Shown piece after piece: positions 46,061 through 58,299 of a DNA stretch of 64,000 nucleotides. The DNA is from Artocarpus heterophyllus (taxonomy: Eukaryota > Streptophyta > Magnoliopsida > Rosales > Moraceae). A program made the position numbers and the translations under genes. The notes under the pieces were generated by a model. It did no database searches. It worked only from the letters and a program-made list of their open reading frames with translations, and had not been told where the DNA came from. Each line of letters opens with the position of its first letter. Positions within the stretch are counted from its first letter, which is position 1. Location of the stretch: positions 8,455,219 through 8,519,218 of the forward strand of contig CM046341.1 of the NCBI GenBank assembly GCA_025403435.1, in the 5' to 3' direction.

Positions 46061-46599
46061 TGATTTAAGCCTGAAATTCCATGGTCCTTTCGATGAAATT
46101 TACAAAGATGTTTAGTTTTCTCATTTGCGTTTCTTTCGTTTTTGGTATAGTTCTAGATCTTAAGACTGTAAATGTTAGGGTTTTAAGTAGGACAGACCCG
46201 TATGAGATTAGGGAAGTGGAGGTACGGAATTTTCTCTTACTTTATTTTTAATATTTTCTTTTATATACGTTCAAAATGGTCTAAATTTTGCTTAAAAAAA
46301 TGTCAACAACCTTATTTTATAGCGGAGACAACAATGCCTAGAAGAATTGGTTTTGATTTCAATGGAGCATCCATATCTTTCAATGTCTTAGATGAGTACC
46401 TATTTGGTTGAATTTTTTGTACCTGGTTGTATCTGTTTGAATTTTTGCTTTGTATTTGCTTTTTGTTTGATTTTCTTGTTGTATTTTTGTTTTTATTCTT
46501 TGTTTGAAGATTTGTGGAATTTTTGGTTTTGTCCCGGCGGTTCCAGGACAAAACCCGTCGGTTTTGACTAGTACTAAGATAGAACCTATGTTAAAATTT

Positions 46600-46680
46600 G
46601 ACGGGTTTTAGAATGGACTTGACGGGTTCAAGGGGAACTTGGCGGGTTTTAGAATGGACTTGATAGGTTCAAGGGGGTTT
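46600..46680. repeat. 41-bp tandem duplication
   Basis: 'gacgggttttagaatggact' at 46600 recurs as 'ggcgggttttagaatggact' at 46641, each followed by 'tga[c/t][g/a]ggttcaagggg'. The two units are nearly identical. Confidence 0.85.
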
Positions 46681-47099
46681 CGTATGAGGCAATAAAAAAG
46701 GAGGGTAACTTAAAATTTTAATAAATTACTAAATTTTAATAAAAGGGTAATTTTAATAAGCAGTTTTTTAAAGGATATTTTTAATAAGTTTGGACATTTG
46801 AGGAGTGTTCTTGTAAGTTATCCATGGGAGTTTTACTCATTACCCATGACCGCTTAACTCTAACGAGACGAGCTAAACCTGAACCTGACTTGCTTTGGAA
46901 ATGGGCTGTATATGGGTTTAGCAATTCCTCCTTTATATAGAACTATAGTTTATTTTTAGTATAATACATATGCATTATAATTTATAATAGGAGAAGCAGA
47001 GAAGTAACACGTTTATAGCAAAGGAATAAAAATTAATAGCAAAATTTTAAAGAGTGGAAATTAATAGCATATTTGGTTTTTAAACTTTTCGATTTTTCG

Positions 47100-47550
47100 A
47101 AAACACCCATGCGTCTCCCCACTTGATGGTCTTCTTAAGCGCTAATGGCAACCGCCAAGCACGAGGCTTTCATTTAGACAAGGATAACACCGTGAGGCTC
47201 AAACTCGGAAGGGGACAACAACGCGACACTCAGACTCGAACAATGCATGTCAATCTAGGACTTAGATGAGGATGGCGAGCGTGAGGCATGGACTCTGATG
47301 GCGAGCGTGCAACAGAGGTTCTTGTCAAAAATGGAGACATCTTGACGATGACTTTCATTACGAGGAGGAGCTCATGAGCTTAACTAGTGGTAGACGTTGG
47401 CAGCGATGGGAGATCTCTCCACATTGTGATAGGAGATCATGCCAAGCTGCGATGGGAGATCACTATGCTTCGTCGTCGTTGTTGTTGGTGTTGCCGTCGT
47501 AGAGCCACCGTCATTGAAGAGAAGGGGAGAGAGATGAGAGGAAATGGTTC
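47100..47550. repeat. CT-to-GA module, copy 8
   Basis: A GC-balanced interior ('gatgggagatc' appears twice, about 47405 and 47450) ends in AAGAGAAGGGGAGAGAGATGAG at about 47517. No protein was recognised in the short frames. Confidence 0.35.
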
Positions 47551-48589
47551 TAATTTAGGGTTTAGAGTTTCTTAACTTGGGATTGGTGAATTTGGGATAA
47601 TATTAGAAAACCACGTGCCTAAAACTAGCAAATTTTAAAAATTGCTATTAATTAACATTTTAATTAATGATATTATATTATTTACTTTTATTAGTTTTGA
47701 AAATTTGTTATTTAAAATCATTTCTCAATAACATATCATGTGATTTTTGGTTGTTAATTTATGTGATGTATGATTTTTGAAGGGTATTTGGAAAAATTAG
47801 TTCTAATTAAAATTTTTAGTTACTGTAGTATAAAGTTTTCATATGCTACATTAATTAGAAAAAAGTGAGTTACAATGTGAATCTCATACATGTTATGGTT
47901 TTTAGTTCAAATGTTTTAGTTCTAACTATATTTTCGAAACACTCTACGATATCTTTTAACCGTCTTTTTATCAGCCTCCCCCAAATCGGCAACCCGCCCT
48001 TACAACTTGTTTGGTAGGAAGGATTGATGGGTGGATGGAAAGGAATGGAAGGAGAGGAGTGAAAAGAAGGACTAAATCATGTGTTTGGTTGGAAGGAGAT
48101 GGGGATGGAGAGGAGATGTAAGAGGATGAGCAATCCACTTGAGCCCACAAAATTGCATCTCTCCTCCCTTGGACAGACCAAGCAGCAAAAAAAGAATAGC
48201 GTGAAAAAACTATTATATCCTTCAATATTTATGGTGCGTATAAACAATACGATAATACAATAATCTTGCAAATAAAATTCAATCTATCATTCTCATTCTC
48301 TTTCTCTTTCTCTTTCTCTTTTCAATACCAAACAAAAGAATGATAACCTTTTCTTTTTTCCTCGTGTCTTACTAAACAATATTAAAAAAAGCTATAAGCC
48401 TTCCCATCCTTCTTACCCTACATCCTTCTAAATTTCTCTATCCCTTGCTCTCTATCCTTCCGACCACAGGAACGTAAATCCGACCCTTTGCTGGTAGTCC
48501 CTAGAATTGCCCGAAAGAGAAATAGAAAAAAAAGAAAAAGAAAAAGGAAAAAAGGGTCCGCTCGAGTAGAGAGCGTAAAAGACGTGCAT

Positions 48590-49739
48590 AAATGTTATCA
48601 ACATTTGGCAGGTGCTCTGCTCTTTGTGCTGACTCTCACTCTCTCTCCCTCCCCTTCTCTTTACCAACATTTTCTCGCCAACCAAACGCTTCTCTTCGAT
48701 CTTCAAGTACGTTTCTTGGGCTCAGCCTTTCTCAGAAATCGCCATCATCCTTTCACTGAAAAACCGATTGCTAATCTTTTAACTCCGCTTCGAAGTTTCG
48801 CAATCACAGAGGTATGCTTTGATTCTCTGCCAGTTTTAGCCCTCGCGTTTTTGCCCATTCTCGAAATGTTTTGGAACACTAGATTTTGAGCTTGTTTTGC
48901 GTGGTGATTCTCTATGTCGATGCATTGTAAGGTTTTGCTTACTGATTTGATTTGTTGGTACTATGAAGCGGAAATTTTTTGTTGCTTCTTTTTTTCTTCC
49001 TGGTTAGGGTTAGGGTAAATTTTGTAAATTTCAGGTTGATTTTGGTGGTTTTATTCCCCTTTGAGTAAAATACATTTTGAAAATTTTGTCTATTGTTCAT
49101 GTGATTCTGAGCAAAGATTTTTGTGGTCTGTTTCACTGTGGAGACAGATTGTCTTTTGCTCTTTTCTTTTTGCCTAAGTTGTAGCGAACAACATCTGTAC
49201 AACCGAAGATTGTTAGGGAAAAGTTGATTTAAGTTGTATATATATTGATTATTTTTTATTCCATAAGAAAAATAGTGCTCTGAATATAAATGAAATGAAA
49301 AGTAAAACAAAGGGAAATTGGTTAGTCTTAGTGATTTTGGGTGTGTATATGTTATCAGTTTAGTTGATAAACTTGGATTGCAGTTTTCTTTAGGTAGTTT
49401 CGTAGCCGTGAGGTGTAATGGACAAAGAAAATGGTGGATACTTTGCGAACAGGCAATAAAATGTTCTTCTTTTTCATTTCGGCAACAGCAATATGATGCT
49501 AACTTTGTTCACGTCTCAAGAATGAGTTTTTAGAATTCATTGTTTAGATGGTCAAATGCATTGTCTAAAAGTGTAGGACACATTTATAGGTGCTATATTT
49601 TGTTTGTTCAATACGAGTGCGTCTGAAATATACATCTTTGACTAAGATTGGCGCTTTGATTGATGGCATTTGGCTGTTACTTCTAAATTATGTTCAGCTT
49701 TTCTGTGCTTTTTTGAGACAGGTATCAAGGGTAAGAGCC
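48590..49739 (+). other. 5' leader exon and intron of the NRPE7-like gene
   Basis: The leader exon ends at 48811 with GAG|GTATGC. The intron is 48812-49721 (910 bases), ending TTGAGACAG. A short second leader segment, 49722-49739, precedes the ATG. The region is pyrimidine-rich and lacks a clear TATA box, as in many constitutive plant genes. It is conserved in the 56510-57170 remnant. Confidence 0.65.
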
Positions 49740-50279
49740 ATGTTTCTTAAAGTGCAATTGCCCTGGAATGTGGTGATTCCTGCCGAGAGCCTTGACACAA
49801 ATGGATTGATGCTCCAAAAATCCATTGTGATCCGCCTGATGGATGAATTTGCTGCTAAGAGGGCAACCAAAGATCTGGGCTACTTTCTCGCCGTTACCAC
49901 TTTGGATAACGTAGGAGAGGGAAAGGTTAGGCAGCAGACTGGGGATGTGCTGTTCCCGGTTCTTTTCGGTAGTGTTACATTCAAGATATTCAGGGGAGAG
50001 GTACTTGAGGGGGTTGTTCACAAAGTGCTGAAGCATGGAGTTTTCTTGAGATGTGGGCCGATTGAAAACTTATATCTTTCGTTCAACAAAATGCCTGGTT
50101 ATACTTATTCAGCTGGTGAGAACCCAATCTTTCACAACGAGAAGGCGCCTACAATTGAGAAAGACGTTGTGGTTCGAGTCATGGTCATTGCCACCAAGTG
50201 GCTTGAAGCGGAAAGGGAATTTCAGGCGTTGGTCAGTTTGGATGGCGATTATCTCGGAGCACTCGGCCCTGTTTCTTAG
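49740..50279 (+). CDS. NRPE7: RPB7-like subunit of nuclear RNA polymerase IV/V (NRPD7/NRPE7-type)
   Basis: This is a stalk subunit that pairs with an RPB4-type protein. In plants the NRPD7/NRPE7 forms serve Pol IV and Pol V, the enzymes of RNA-directed DNA methylation that silence transposons. The coding region is one exon of 179 residues, the normal length. The ATG at 49740 starts MFLKVQLPWNVVIPAE, the expected N-terminus, just after a splice acceptor at 49721. Residues 1-80 form the RNP-like domain (GYFLAVTTLDNVGEGKV and TGDVLFPVLF). From about residue 85 comes the OB/S1-like domain (VVHKVLKHGVFLRCGPIE, KMPGYTY, ENPIFHNEK), ending LGALGPVS and TAG. It could be the Pol II paralogue NRPB7, but the PWNVVIPAE and KATKDLGYF-like motifs fit the Pol IV/V type better. 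No defects were seen. Two damaged relatives lie upstream and a leader-only remnant lies downstream. Confidence 0.92.
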   Translation: MFLKVQLPWNVVIPAESLDTNGLMLQKSIVIRLMDEFAAKRATKDLGYFLAVTTLDNVGEGKVRQQTGDVLFPVLFGSVTFKIFRGEVLEGVVHKVLKHGVFLRCGPIENLYLSFNKMPGYTYSAGENPIFHNEKAPTIEKDVVVRVMVIATKWLEAEREFQALVSLDGDYLGALGPVS

Positions 50280-51949
50280 CAAGGTTCTTCTATGCTTGTT
50301 CACGATCTTGAAAGTGTGTTGATATTTTTGGATTCTTGTTGAGACTGTTTAACTCTTAGAATACGGGTTATCCATTAGCGTCTGGTTCTGTACTTAAAAA
50401 GTGCTCTTGCTCAGTTCTCTTAACATTCCGAGTTGTCGGGGCTCAGAACCAACATATATTTTACCATGAGAGGCAACTACTGATTTCCTAAAGCTGTTCA
50501 TGTAGTATTAGTAGATTAGCAAATTTGAAGTTGGTCTCCCAACAAGAAAGCCTCCTTGCATCATCCAGACAATCGAACTACGCTGAACAGTAGTTACTAG
50601 TTACATTGGCCGTTAAAAAAAAAAAGGTAGTTTTTAACTTTTCAATTAGAACTGGTTCATTATGATTAGCTCCTATAGCTTTATATATGCATGTTGAAAA
50701 TAATTTCACTCTTATCTCTAATATTTTCATCCACACTGTACCGTTGATGATTACCGCTGCTCCCTGCCCAGCTTTATGCCCGTCAAATGCTTGCTTCATC
50801 TCCTCATTTCTGCAACATGTGAGTTTCCCTTGGACGGTTAAAACTTAATTCTAGACGCATTGTTTGTAGAGCCAAGGCATGTATTATTTGCACTGATATA
50901 AGTTTTATTTATTGATAAACTTACCTTATGACCCCAGATTTTCCTGATTATCTTTGCCCAATTAGCACGTAGATATGCAGGACCTAGCGACGTGCCAATT
51001 TTATATGTGCGTCTCCATTGCAACCGACTACTGGTAACACTCGTGTATCCGCTTGAGATAAGATTTGCTATCTTATTTTTTTGTCTCATTGATTGTCCCT
51101 TCAATTAAATTTTGAAACATTAGTAAATTTTTTAATTACTTTTAATATTTAGATATTATTTATATGTTTAGGTTGTTGAGTTTAAATAATACATCAAAAT
51201 TTAATTGAGAGGGGCAACCAAAGAGGTAGAAAAATAGGATAACATATCTGATTTCGTATCAGCTTATACTGCACTACTGTGGTTCTGACACTTACTTCAA
51301 AAGAAGGCAAAAAAACGAAAAAAAGAATAGAGATGTCTACAGTAGGACCTGAGAAAATACACTGTTGATAAAGTTATGTTTTTTTCCCGTCAGATCTACA
51401 CTATATATGTAAAGCTGTTTATTGGGTATAATTTTTATTTTGACGTGATTTTGACTAAACAGTAAAAAAATTATCATTTTGGTCCCTCTTAGTTTAACAC
51501 TTCAAGTTGGTGTCCGTGTACTATTATTGTTACTTTTTTCTTTTTTAAATTAACATTGAGCCTTGTATTACTCGAAATTACAACCTTATCCCACAAATTT
51601 AATGCTTTGGCTTCAATTTTGCCCCGCGAATGTTTTATATACAGCGTAAAAGATAATGAAAGGATCATCATACCCTCAAGAAAACTATTTTTTTGGTCAC
51701 CAGAACAAACTACTTCCGCAGTGTTTTCAAAATAATAATAATATGATAACAATTCGTACAGAGATTTCTCCATGTTCACAAGTGTGTGTGTGTGTGTATA
51801 TATACATATAAGTGTACAGATATATGTGGCGATATCATATATATTAAATATATATATGCCTGCATACTTTGAATGCACCATATCATCCCCTCGCAAGCAT
51901 TCGACCCACCCTTTTTGAATCCGTTGATCCATGTCACAGTATTGTGCAA
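50280..51949. other. Intergenic between convergent NRPE7 and ankyrin pseudogene
   Basis: The NRPE7 3' UTR runs to about 50360. No further gene was recognised. Sequence at 51478-51800 is shared with 57240-58060 of unit 2. A (GT)n/(TA)n microsatellite lies at 51781-51810. Confidence 0.5.
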
Positions 51950-54635
51950 ATAAATATAAAAAACGACTTGCATACTTTCCAGCACAACCCAACCAGAAAG
52001 GCAAAAAATGACAGGCCAATTACGCAAGTGGCAATGGCAAGGGCGAGGGATGGTGCTAAAACCGCATACGTGCAGGTGATGAACGCAATCACCATCGGCA
52101 GCATAGGAAGCATCGTCAGATAATAAGACGTTATTTAAGAAGTTTAGCTTACCTCTCATGTCATCCCCCACGTTTATGAAAAGCTGGAGAGAATCATAGC
52201 TATGGTGTTTGTTATAATGAACGCTTGAAACGCATTGTTTCGCCTCATTATTGACGTGCCGTCATCGCTGCTAACGTAGCCCCCTCGCATGGTAAAACCT
52301 GCTGCGAAGGTCATGGTGGCGATGAGTGTTGCCGCTACCGTGGTAGATTGTTGAAATTTCTTAACATCCCGGTCTTCCAGATTTGCATCGGTTCTTCTAA
52401 TTGTGCTTCCAGATCTTTGTCTATGTCGATCCTTGGTGCTACGGTGCCATCTAACGTTAAACGTCTGAACAAACGCCAACGCATACTCCAGGGAAACTGT
52501 GTGCACATTAATATTTATGAAGTTTCAATGCTACAAATTATTAGTAGTAACCAAGAAATATTAGCTACCTACCACTACGACCGAAAAACTGAAAAGCTTC
52601 ATTTAAATTGAAAATTGAAAATTGTCAAACCAAGCGCTTGGGAAATTGAAAACAAGGTGGCATGTGATTGAAAAAATTAGGTTCGTACATTGTAAAAATA
52701 CTTGTTAAAACATGCGGAAAAAATACTTATCCGGGCCGTTGGGAAAAAAAAAAAAACACTATCTGCAAAGAAAAATGTTTTGGAGAAAAGTTATTTAATA
52801 ATAATAGATTAGGGGAAAAATTTTAATAAGGGAAATTTAAAAGCAAAAAAAAAAAAAAAAAAAAGAACAAATTGATTGAAATGCATGTTTCAATACAATT
52901 ATGTGAGTGAAAAATGTTTGAGTAGGAGCATATGTGAGAGATTATTTCAACATGAGTAAATCACAAAACTTGTATTTATGGGACAAATAATAGTTTAGAG
53001 TGCCGACGAGAAGGGGAAAAAAACATATGTAAGTAGTGAGTTGTTAGAGAAGAATAACTACAGTGGGGCAAATAGGAAAAAAAATATTTTGAGGATTACT
53101 CTTGAGAAAATACTAATTTAGAGTTTATAGAAAAATTATTAAATATTAGAGACACGTAGGCTAAAGAGAGGATGCATTTGAGAAAAATTATTTTGCTAAC
53201 TATAATTTGACATTAGTGAAATCCTTCCATGGTCCGTGGTCTTTTCCCTTCATATCATTGTCCGTTTATTTGTATGGTTTTATATTTTTGCAATATTTTT
53301 TTACTGTAGTAATAAAATGTTATTTAGTTTTTCTATGCATACAAAAAGATTTTAATTACTCAAAAAAAAAAAACGATATTTTTTAAATCCTCTGTCAGGT
53401 CTCATATATACCACGAAAAATAATGGTACAAGATAAACGACTTTACCTTCTCAGCGTTCGCAGCAATGTCGCACGCATTTTGGCTTTTCTTGTTGAAGGC
53501 CATCTTATCCACCCCTCTGGGGTGAGAAACCAAAGCTTCTGGGATCTCTACGTAGCCAAGTGCCGTGGCAAAATGAAGAGGCGTGTTTCCTTCAATATCT
53601 TTTCCATTTAAATGATTACTTAATGAAAGGTCATTCTGGATGACCTTTACTGCTAAGATTTTAATGCTTTTAACAGCAAAGTGAAGAGCATTCCATATTC
53701 TATGATCGACCATTTCGCCACAATCGGGCAACTTGATAGGATTTTCGACATCTTCTTGTGGTCGCCATTGGAGGCTGCAATGTGAAGAGGTGTCCTGCCT
53801 TTTCTATCCTTTATGTAGGCTGCATCTTTATCCTTTGTCAACAAATCTTCTACAGTTGACATAAAACTCTGGTGTACTGCAAAGTAGGGGTGTTATTTGG
53901 TTAAAAACCGTCGGTTTTGTTTGATTCGGTTACCGATCGCAAATGTCGGTTTTTGAAATTGGCAAACCGAAACCGCACCGCATATTAGAGTAGTTGTCGG
54001 TTAACCGAATGTTTCGATTCGGTCGGTTCGGTTCGGTTCGGTCGGTTTTCAGCATATGAAAATCTAATGGGATACAGAAAGCGTACTATCAGTTTACCAC
54101 ATTTTGTTTTATTTTTTTGGTTAAAGAATTGTTAAAATAGTACAATGTATCGTATATTATTTGGGTTCTTTTTGAAAATATGCTAAAAAGAATACTATAA
54201 GAGCGATTAACATTTACAATTTGTCATGCCACTTATGTTGAAATCATTAAAAATCTTAGAGAATAATATATATTTATTTGAGTTTTTTTAATTGTTTCAA
54301 TCTTCATGAAATCAACAAACTTTACTTCAAATTCAATTATGTTTATGTGTAAAAATATTATATTCTGTCGGTTCGGTTTCAAACCGAACCGAATTTTTAA
54401 AACCGAAACAGAACTGTCCAGTAAATGGACGGTTCGGTTGGCCGAACCGAAAGTATTCGGTTTGTACGAAACTGAATTTTTGACTTTTTTGTCGGTCGAT
54501 TTTTCGATTAGTTTTGGTCGGTTTCGGTTTTTTTGTACAGCCCTACTGCAAAGTGAAGTTGAACCCAACCTCCCGCGTCTGCTTGTTTGGTTAGATGTCC
54601 CTTTTTTTTTTTTAATAAAATTTTCCCTCTCATTG
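51950..54635 (-). pseudogene. Ankyrin-PGG membrane protein pseudogene
   Basis: This is a decayed copy of the gene at 58300-62115. The exon 2 remnant (54635-53447) encodes ankyrin repeats such as AAYIKDRKGRTPLHIAASNG and GNTPLHFATALGY. It is split by a hAT element (53885-54545) and carries a frameshift near 53735. The exon 3 remnant (52496 to about 51950) keeps VAATLIATMTFAAGFTMRGG, where the parental PGG motif has become RGG. A deletion of about 20 bases in the first membrane-loop region (near 52180) then breaks the frame, and the C-terminal end is altered. Exon 1 is missing. The splice borders of exon 2 survive (acceptor at 54636-54637, donor GTAAAG at 53446). No functional product is expected. 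Confidence 0.92.
53885..54545. mobile_element. Non-autonomous hAT element, 661 bp, perfect 8-bp target duplication
   Basis: The ends are TAGGGGTG and CAGCCCTA (inverted TAGGGCTG). CTGCAAAG flanks both sides (53877-53884 and 54546-54553). The uninterrupted site is present in the intact gene at about 60150. The subterminal regions are crowded with CGGTTCGGTT and AACCGAACCGAA words, probably transposase-binding repeats. It has no transposase frame. It inserted into exon 2 of the ankyrin pseudogene. Confidence 0.95.
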
Positions 54636-56509
54636 CTAAAAAAATTACAATATGTCAGGGTTTAAGAATGAAATGCACCATATATACTCTATATAGGTCT
54701 CGCTATATGTTTTTTTTTTTTTTTTAACACATTACATGTTTATAAATTTCAGATCATCTAAAAAACATATCAGAATCAAATAATGTTAAAATCTAGCGTT
54801 TTGAAGTGTACAATATGGATAAGTTAAACTTTTGCCCTTTGAAGAATTGTGTCCTTTCTGTTTTGTAACTTTTATTACATAAAAATAACTTACAATTCAG
54901 TCTATTCTTTAAGTGACGTTTCTAATTGTTAATTATATATGCATGCAATTGTAACATAATGCTTAGCTTGAGCATACTAGTGAGAAAAATGTTACGAATA
55001 TCAACTCTAATCTCAACTCATGTCTCAATTTTTAAGTTGTCATGTTTTTATTAGTAAGTGTTTAAAAGACTACAACTACATTAATAACAACTTAAGAGTT
55101 GACATAAAAGTTAAAATTAAAGTTATTATTGTAATGTCTAAAAAATTTATTAGCTTAAATCCATAATTTAATTCAGATTTAAATAGTAAATTTTCTTAAT
55201 ATATATATATATATATATTGGTAGAAAAAGAGAAATTTTTTTTTAGAAGAAGGGAAAACTTTTATTTAAATATACATAATGTTAAAATTGTAAAATATAT
55301 AAATATATATATATATAAGGTTTCGAATTAATAAATTAAGAATTCTTCAGTCATCGATTTAAAACCTTTAAATTAATATTTTTTCTAATTTAAAATCAAT
55401 TTAAAACTCTCGCTAATCTAATCTAAAATCTTCAAATCAGATTGAGTTGGGCGAAAATCACATATTCATGGATTTCATTGACACTCCTATTCTCTTTTGC
55501 TTAAGGGTTTTTTTTTTTCCCTTGTTTCCAATCTATCTCGGGCTGTGCGCGGAAGCAAAGAAGGAGGTCCCTTGGTCTATTACGGCTGGCAATATTAGTA
55601 TCGCCTCAGATGTTGCGTCAGCCAGCAAAGCAAGAGGAGCAGATAGAGCTTCTGACGCACACGAACAGTTGGCGAGCTGTAATTGGCGGGTAGAGACCTG
55701 GGGTGCCTGTCGGAGTGAACTTAGGTGGAGCGCGAGGGTGCACGGAAATGAACTAGGCCACGACACATGAGATCCAACTCGGCGCTAAGTGGATCTGACG
55801 CACGAAGGACAAGCGGCGAGCTTGCGTTGGACGGAGAGTTGCTGCTTGCTGAGACGATGCTCCTTTGTTGGGCATGTATCACACGTGGGTATCTGAGCCG
55901 TTCCATCAGCTGATCCGATGGTCAGAGACGCATCTTCGAGGGTATTGGCCTTCGCGCGAGTGGTCATCTTCCTGGCACATTTGAAATTTGAATTTTTCAT
56001 TTATTTTATGCAATTTTGACGCCTAATTTTCATATTTGCCATAATACGTACACAAATAAAGATAAAATAAAATAAACGTAAAGAAAATAATAATAAAAAA
56101 CAAATCAAATCAAATTAACAAAAATAAAATAATATACATAAGAATAAGTAAAATTTTAAAAAAAATATTAAGAATAGAGCTAAAATATGTACATTAAAAT
56201 GCATGAATAACTCTATTTTTTTTAAAGTTATCAATAGATAGTTCACATTTTTAAAGTGTTAAATTTAATCAAAATCGTTTGTTCCTACAGATATTATGGC
56301 TAATATTTTAAGGATGTTTGGGAGAAAATTTCAAACTATAAAGTTTGAACCACGTATATAGTAAGTGAAAGTTTTACATTGTAACATATTTTTGTTTTAC
56401 TATAACATATAAGGAGCTTTATATTGTTTACGATTTAACTTTCTAGAGTCAAACCACTCTCCCAACTCTCAAACACCTTAATTATTCTATTCATTACTCA
56501 CCAAAAAAA
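54636..56509. other. End of unit 1 and inter-unit DNA
   Basis: To about 54905 this is intron 1 of the ankyrin pseudogene, matching 60240-60440. Beyond that, no ankyrin exon 1 was found on either strand. A (TA)n microsatellite lies at 55199-55219. The stretch at 55530-55985 is GC-balanced with short frames on both strands but no recognisable protein. A MITE-like core ('gtgaaagttttacattgtaac') lies at about 56365-56430. Confidence 0.5.
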
Positions 56510-57170
56510 TTGCCAAAAGAGGAAAAGGGATCGCTCAGTCGAAAGCATAAAAGAAGACGTGAATAAATTGTACCAACATTTTAGCAGCTGCTTTGCTACT
56601 TGTGCTGACTCTCACTCTCAATCTCTGTCTCTAATCAACATTTTCTTGACAACCAAACTCCTCACTTGGATCTCCAAAAACTTTTCTTGGGCTTAAGGAT
56701 TCACCGGAATCGCTACTATTTCATCTTGGCGGAAACCGATTCTTAACCTTCTAACTCCACTTCGAAGTTTCGCAATCACAGTGGCATGCTTCAATTGTCT
56801 TCAAGTTTTAGCTCCCACGTTTTTTTCACCCTTTTCCGAAATGTTTTGTAACATCAGATTTGATCTTGTTTTGCATGGCGACTTTCTATGTCGATGCATT
56901 GTGAGGTTTGCTTACTGATTTGAATATGTTGAGATTTGCTTCTTGTTTCCAGATAGGGATAGGGTTAAATTTTGTAATTAATTTCAGGTTGATTTTTTGT
57001 GCTCTTTTCTTTTTTCTAAGTTGCTTGGACAGCGCATTTTGATTTTTTGCCTAATGTTCTGTGATTCTGAGAGAAGATTTTGGTGGTCCGTTTTTCTGCA
57101 GAGATAGAGTTTGGAGAATGATGGGCAGGTATGATTTTGGTGGGCTGTGATACATTTTGAAATCTCTTAA
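56510..57170 (+). pseudogene. NRPE7-like leader and intron remnant without coding exon
   Basis: This matches 48505-49150: 'gtgctgactctcactctc', 'cgaagtttcgcaatcaca', 'ctatgtcgatgcattgt'. The donor site is changed from GTATGC to GCATGC. The similarity then jumps at about 57170-57240 from the NRPE7 intron to sequence found at 51478, downstream of the intact gene. A deletion has therefore removed the whole coding exon and about 2.3 kb in all. Confidence 0.85.
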
Positions 57171-57514
57171 CCATGTCAACGACAAAGATCCATTTTATTA
57201 GTATTTTGCAAATATGTTAATTAAAAGAAACAAATACCTTTCAGTATCCTTTAGTTTAATACTTTTCAAGTTGGTGTCTTTGTTCAGTTATTGCTATTTT
57301 TTTTTCTTTACCTTGGACCTTGTATTACTGGGAATTACAACCTTGTCCTACAAATTTGATGCTTTGGCTTCAATTTAGCCCCTCTAACCTTTTATTTACA
57401 ATATAGAAGATAACGAAAAGACCGTCAAATCCTCAAGGAAAAATACTTTTTTTTTTTGTCACCAGACCAAACAAATTCTGCATAGTCTACTACTACTCCT
57501 ACTATTAATAATAA

Positions 57515-57775
57515 TAAAGGATATAGAGATAAATGACTTTTTAAAAAGTATTTTTAAAGTAAACGATCACAACTTTTTTAAATTAGACAAATGACTATTT
57601 ATTATTAATAAACTCTGATAAACTCGACGTGTTTTTTAAACTTGATAAATTGGAGTTTATTAGAGTTTATCATTAATAAATAGTCATTTGCTTAATTTTA
57701 AAAGTTATAGTTTTTTATTTTAAAGAGGCCATTAGAAAGGCCACTTAACCTAATTTCTCTAATAATAATAAGGGA
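57515..57775. mobile_element. MITE-like inverted-repeat element, about 260 bp
   Basis: The left arm 'gacaaatgactatttattattaataaactc' (57580) and right arm 'gagtttatcattaataaatagtcatttgc' (57662) pair closely. Looser pairing extends to 'aatgactttttaaaaag' and 'gaggccattagaaaggcc' at the outside. It is absent from the matching place in unit 1, so it inserted after the duplication. The target duplication was not defined. Confidence 0.6.
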
Positions 57776-58299
57776 TAGAGCCTGAAAAATTTGTGAGGGG
57801 TCAAATAATATACTAATATTGTCAGTAAAAATTAAGCGAGAGAGTTATAGAACTTTAAAGGGGTGAAACATAGTTTTTAGGGAAGGAACAAAATTTTAGA
57901 GGGTGGGCGGGGCAATGTAATCTTTATAAAATTTTATATACGACCTTGAAAGAAACAAGTCCAAAAATACGAACGCCTACCTTCATCCATATGTAACGCT
58001 GCCCCTCATAATAATAATAATTCGTATAGAGATTTCTCCATGTTCACAAATATATACATCTATAAGCACAAATATATTTAGTGATATTAAATATATTTTA
58101 TACATATATGCATATATACACGCATGTATGAATGCACCATATCATCCCCTCCCAATCATTCCACTCGATTACGAGATGTATTTATTTATTTATTTTTCAC
58201 GGTTGACACCCCCAATTGAATCCGTTGATCAATTTCATAGTACTGAGCTAAACAAACACCAAAATTGAAAAAAGGAAATAAATTTTATAGTTACAAATA

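Larger units (their letters stand above)
43809..48504. other. Intergenic, MITEs and modules
   Basis: No gene was recognised. Contents, described separately, are elements at 44381-44913 and 45430-45576, modules at 45595-46060 and 47100-47550, and a 41-bp duplication at 46600-46680. The stretches at 44915-45420, 46070-46590 and 47560-48500 show only AT-rich sequence. Pyrimidine tracts occur near 48280-48320, and a possible promoter region of the NRPE7-like gene lies after 48480. Confidence 0.45.
48505..54905. repeat. Tandem duplication unit 1 (NRPE7 plus ankyrin pseudogene)
   Basis: This segment matches 56510-60440 in order and orientation: leader and intron of the NRPE7-like gene (48505-49150 with 56510-57130), downstream flank ('aagttggtgtc', 'tgatgctttggcttcaatt'; 51478-51720 with 57240-57460), ankyrin exon 3, exon 2, and part of intron 1 (to about 54905 with 60440). 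The offset is about 8 kb. Unit 1 retains the NRPE7 coding exon and unit 2 does not. Confidence 0.85.

Noticed and set aside
48488..48889. 133-codon open frame at the start of the NRPE7-like locus
   Set aside because: It covers the leader exon and splice donor; the sequence is Lys/Arg-rich and then pyrimidine-derived, and it is not conserved as a frame in the 56.5-kb copy.
55447..56000. Frames on both strands in a GC-balanced block
   Set aside because: Examined as a possible missing exon 1 of the ankyrin pseudogene, but no ankyrin motif appears on the minus strand and plus frames match nothing known.
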